DNA of 7,361 nucleotides from Verrucomicrobiales bacterium (GTDB taxonomy: Bacteria > Verrucomicrobiota > Verrucomicrobiia > Verrucomicrobiales > DEV007): NCBI GenBank assembly GCA_003232855.1, contig QIKC01000136.1, positions 1 through 7,361 on the forward strand, read 5' to 3'. The translations under genes and the position numbers were made by a program. Positions 6,573 through 7,361 of this stretch are shown piece after piece (position 1 is the stretch's first letter; the number at the start of each line of letters is the position of its first letter). The notes beneath the pieces are model-generated. The model was not told the origin of the DNA, did not search any database, and saw only the letters and a program-made list of their open reading frames with translations.

Positions 6573-7361
6573 CTACTCATCCACTGTGTACTGGTTCTTG
6601 TTCCGGGAAAACAGCTTCACGATATACGACTTGAGGAGAACGAGGCCCGCGACCAACACGATCCATATCTTTCCCAAAAACTTAAACAGCACACCGAACA
6701 CGCCGAGCTTGGCCGCCGCAAACGCGCCGCCGCCGACCATCAACGCCTTCAATCCCAAACTCGACACCTTATCACCCTCGCGATATTCCGCGTAGGCATT
6801 GCCCGTAGAGAAATCAAAATCGCCGATGATGCCCTGATAGATCGGCAAAATCTCGTCCAGCTCGCCGCCGTCACAAACGAGGATCGACTCCATCACCCCA
6901 CGACGCCCCAGTAGCTTCGTCTTGTAATTTACCGAAATATTTCCCAGCGAATCACTCACCTTCAAAGCCCATTCGAGGTTGTTCGTCTGCTCGTTATAGA
7001 ACGGCTCCCTCGCCCAGCCGACCACGAAAAGTTCATCCATCCCAGCGGCGCGGCGACGCTCGTTGTCCGCCTCCTGACCCATTTTGAACGACTCCAAGAG
7101 TTCCCCCGCATCGATCTCATCTTTCTCGTCATCCTTCACGTAACCGATCTCGTCAAATTCGAACACCACGAACCACTCCAAACCCTCCGGCGCCAAAATC
7201 CCCTGCTCCTTCTGCGAGAGCCGGTTGCCGAAAAACTGCATCAGCTTCTGCGTGCCATCGCGCCCCGAAAAACGGAATCCGTCCGGGATCGACAGCTCGG
7301 CGATATTGCCTAAATTCCCGCGACCGCTGCGCTGCCAGCCCAAGGCCTCGACCTGCGCATC
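6573..7361 (-). CDS. DUF2167 family membrane-anchored protein (5' end outside the window)
   Basis: This is a 262-residue C-terminal portion. The frame is open to the window edge, where it reads DAQVEALGWQRSG, so the true start lies beyond 7361 (a TTG at 7343 is internal). Family hallmarks, from memory of DUF2167, appear in order, with visible residues numbered from the edge: GNIAELSIPDGFRF (18-31), an FFGNRLSQKEQGILAP stretch, GYVKDDE (73-79) ahead of an LLESFK segment, GW-x4-FYNEQTNNLEWAL, NYKTKLLGRRGVM (about 145-157), YAEYREGDKVSSLGLKAL and a Gly/Ala-rich hydrophobic C-terminus (about 205-245) with one or two membrane segments. It ends in a basic FSRNKNQYTVDE tail. Family members usually begin with a signal peptide, and the bulk is thought to lie outside the cytoplasm; that end is not visible here. 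Function unknown. It is first in an operon with the zinc-ribbon membrane protein. Confidence 0.85.
   Translation of the reverse strand, partial: DAQVEALGWQRSGRGNLGNIAELSIPDGFRFSGRDGTQKLMQFFGNRLSQKEQGILAPEGLEWFVVFEFDEIGYVKDDEKDEIDAGELLESFKMGQEADNERRRAAGMDELFVVGWAREPFYNEQTNNLEWALKVSDSLGNISVNYKTKLLGRRGVMESILVCDGGELDEILPIYQGIIGDFDFSTGNAYAEYREGDKVSSLGLKALMVGGGAFAAAKLGVFGVLFKFLGKIWIVLVAGLVLLKSYIVKLFSRNKNQYTVDE

Noticed and set aside
7341..7343. TTG start for the DUF2167 protein
   Set aside because: The frame stays open upstream to the window edge, and the conserved domain appears already in progress, so this is an internal Leu codon.

Overview
The window is a GC-rich bacterial chromosome segment of about 7.4 kb. 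Codon use, weak or absent Shine-Dalgarno sites before most starts, and hairpin-bearing intergenic repeats would fit a Verrucomicrobiota/PVC-type genome. That assignment is an impression from gene style only; nothing here fixes the taxon.

Layout. (1) Positions 1-1630 hold two divergently transcribed type II toxin-antitoxin (TA) modules. On the minus strand a Phd/YefM-type antitoxin (792-505) is followed, with a 4-base GTGA overlap, by a PIN-domain toxin (508-119). On the plus strand a VapB ribbon-helix-helix antitoxin (945-1172) is followed, with a 4-base ATGA overlap, by a VapC PIN toxin (1169-1564). The 152-base divergent region is AT-rich. It carries a candidate promoter and operator-like repeats for each antitoxin, and both predicted transcription starts lie at or next to the start codon. 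Three same-orientation copies of one repeat (56-77 partial, 839-889 and 1578-1628 nearly identical) lie outside, between and outside the two modules. (2) Positions 1684-3474 encode a proton-coupled oligopeptide (POT) transporter. It has a periplasmic insertion of about 150 residues before its last membrane segment, and part of that insertion resembles the C-terminal region of the type II secretion pseudopilin GspG. (3) Positions 3671-5395 encode a DEAD-box RNA helicase with an Arg/Gly/Asp-rich linker and a C-terminal DbpA-type RNA-binding domain. (4) Positions 7361-5388 on the minus strand are a two-gene operon: a DUF2167 membrane-anchored protein, cut by the window edge, then a 390-residue membrane protein with a C-terminal zinc ribbon. 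The second gene overlaps the helicase stop by 8 bases in convergent orientation.

The toxin pairs are self-contained accessory units. The transporter and helicase look like housekeeping genes with no evident link to each other. The DUF2167/zinc-ribbon pair is probably one envelope-related unit of unknown role. The most unusual points are the transporter insertion and the repeat-flanked pair of TA modules. No rRNA, tRNA, CRISPR array or transposase was seen.
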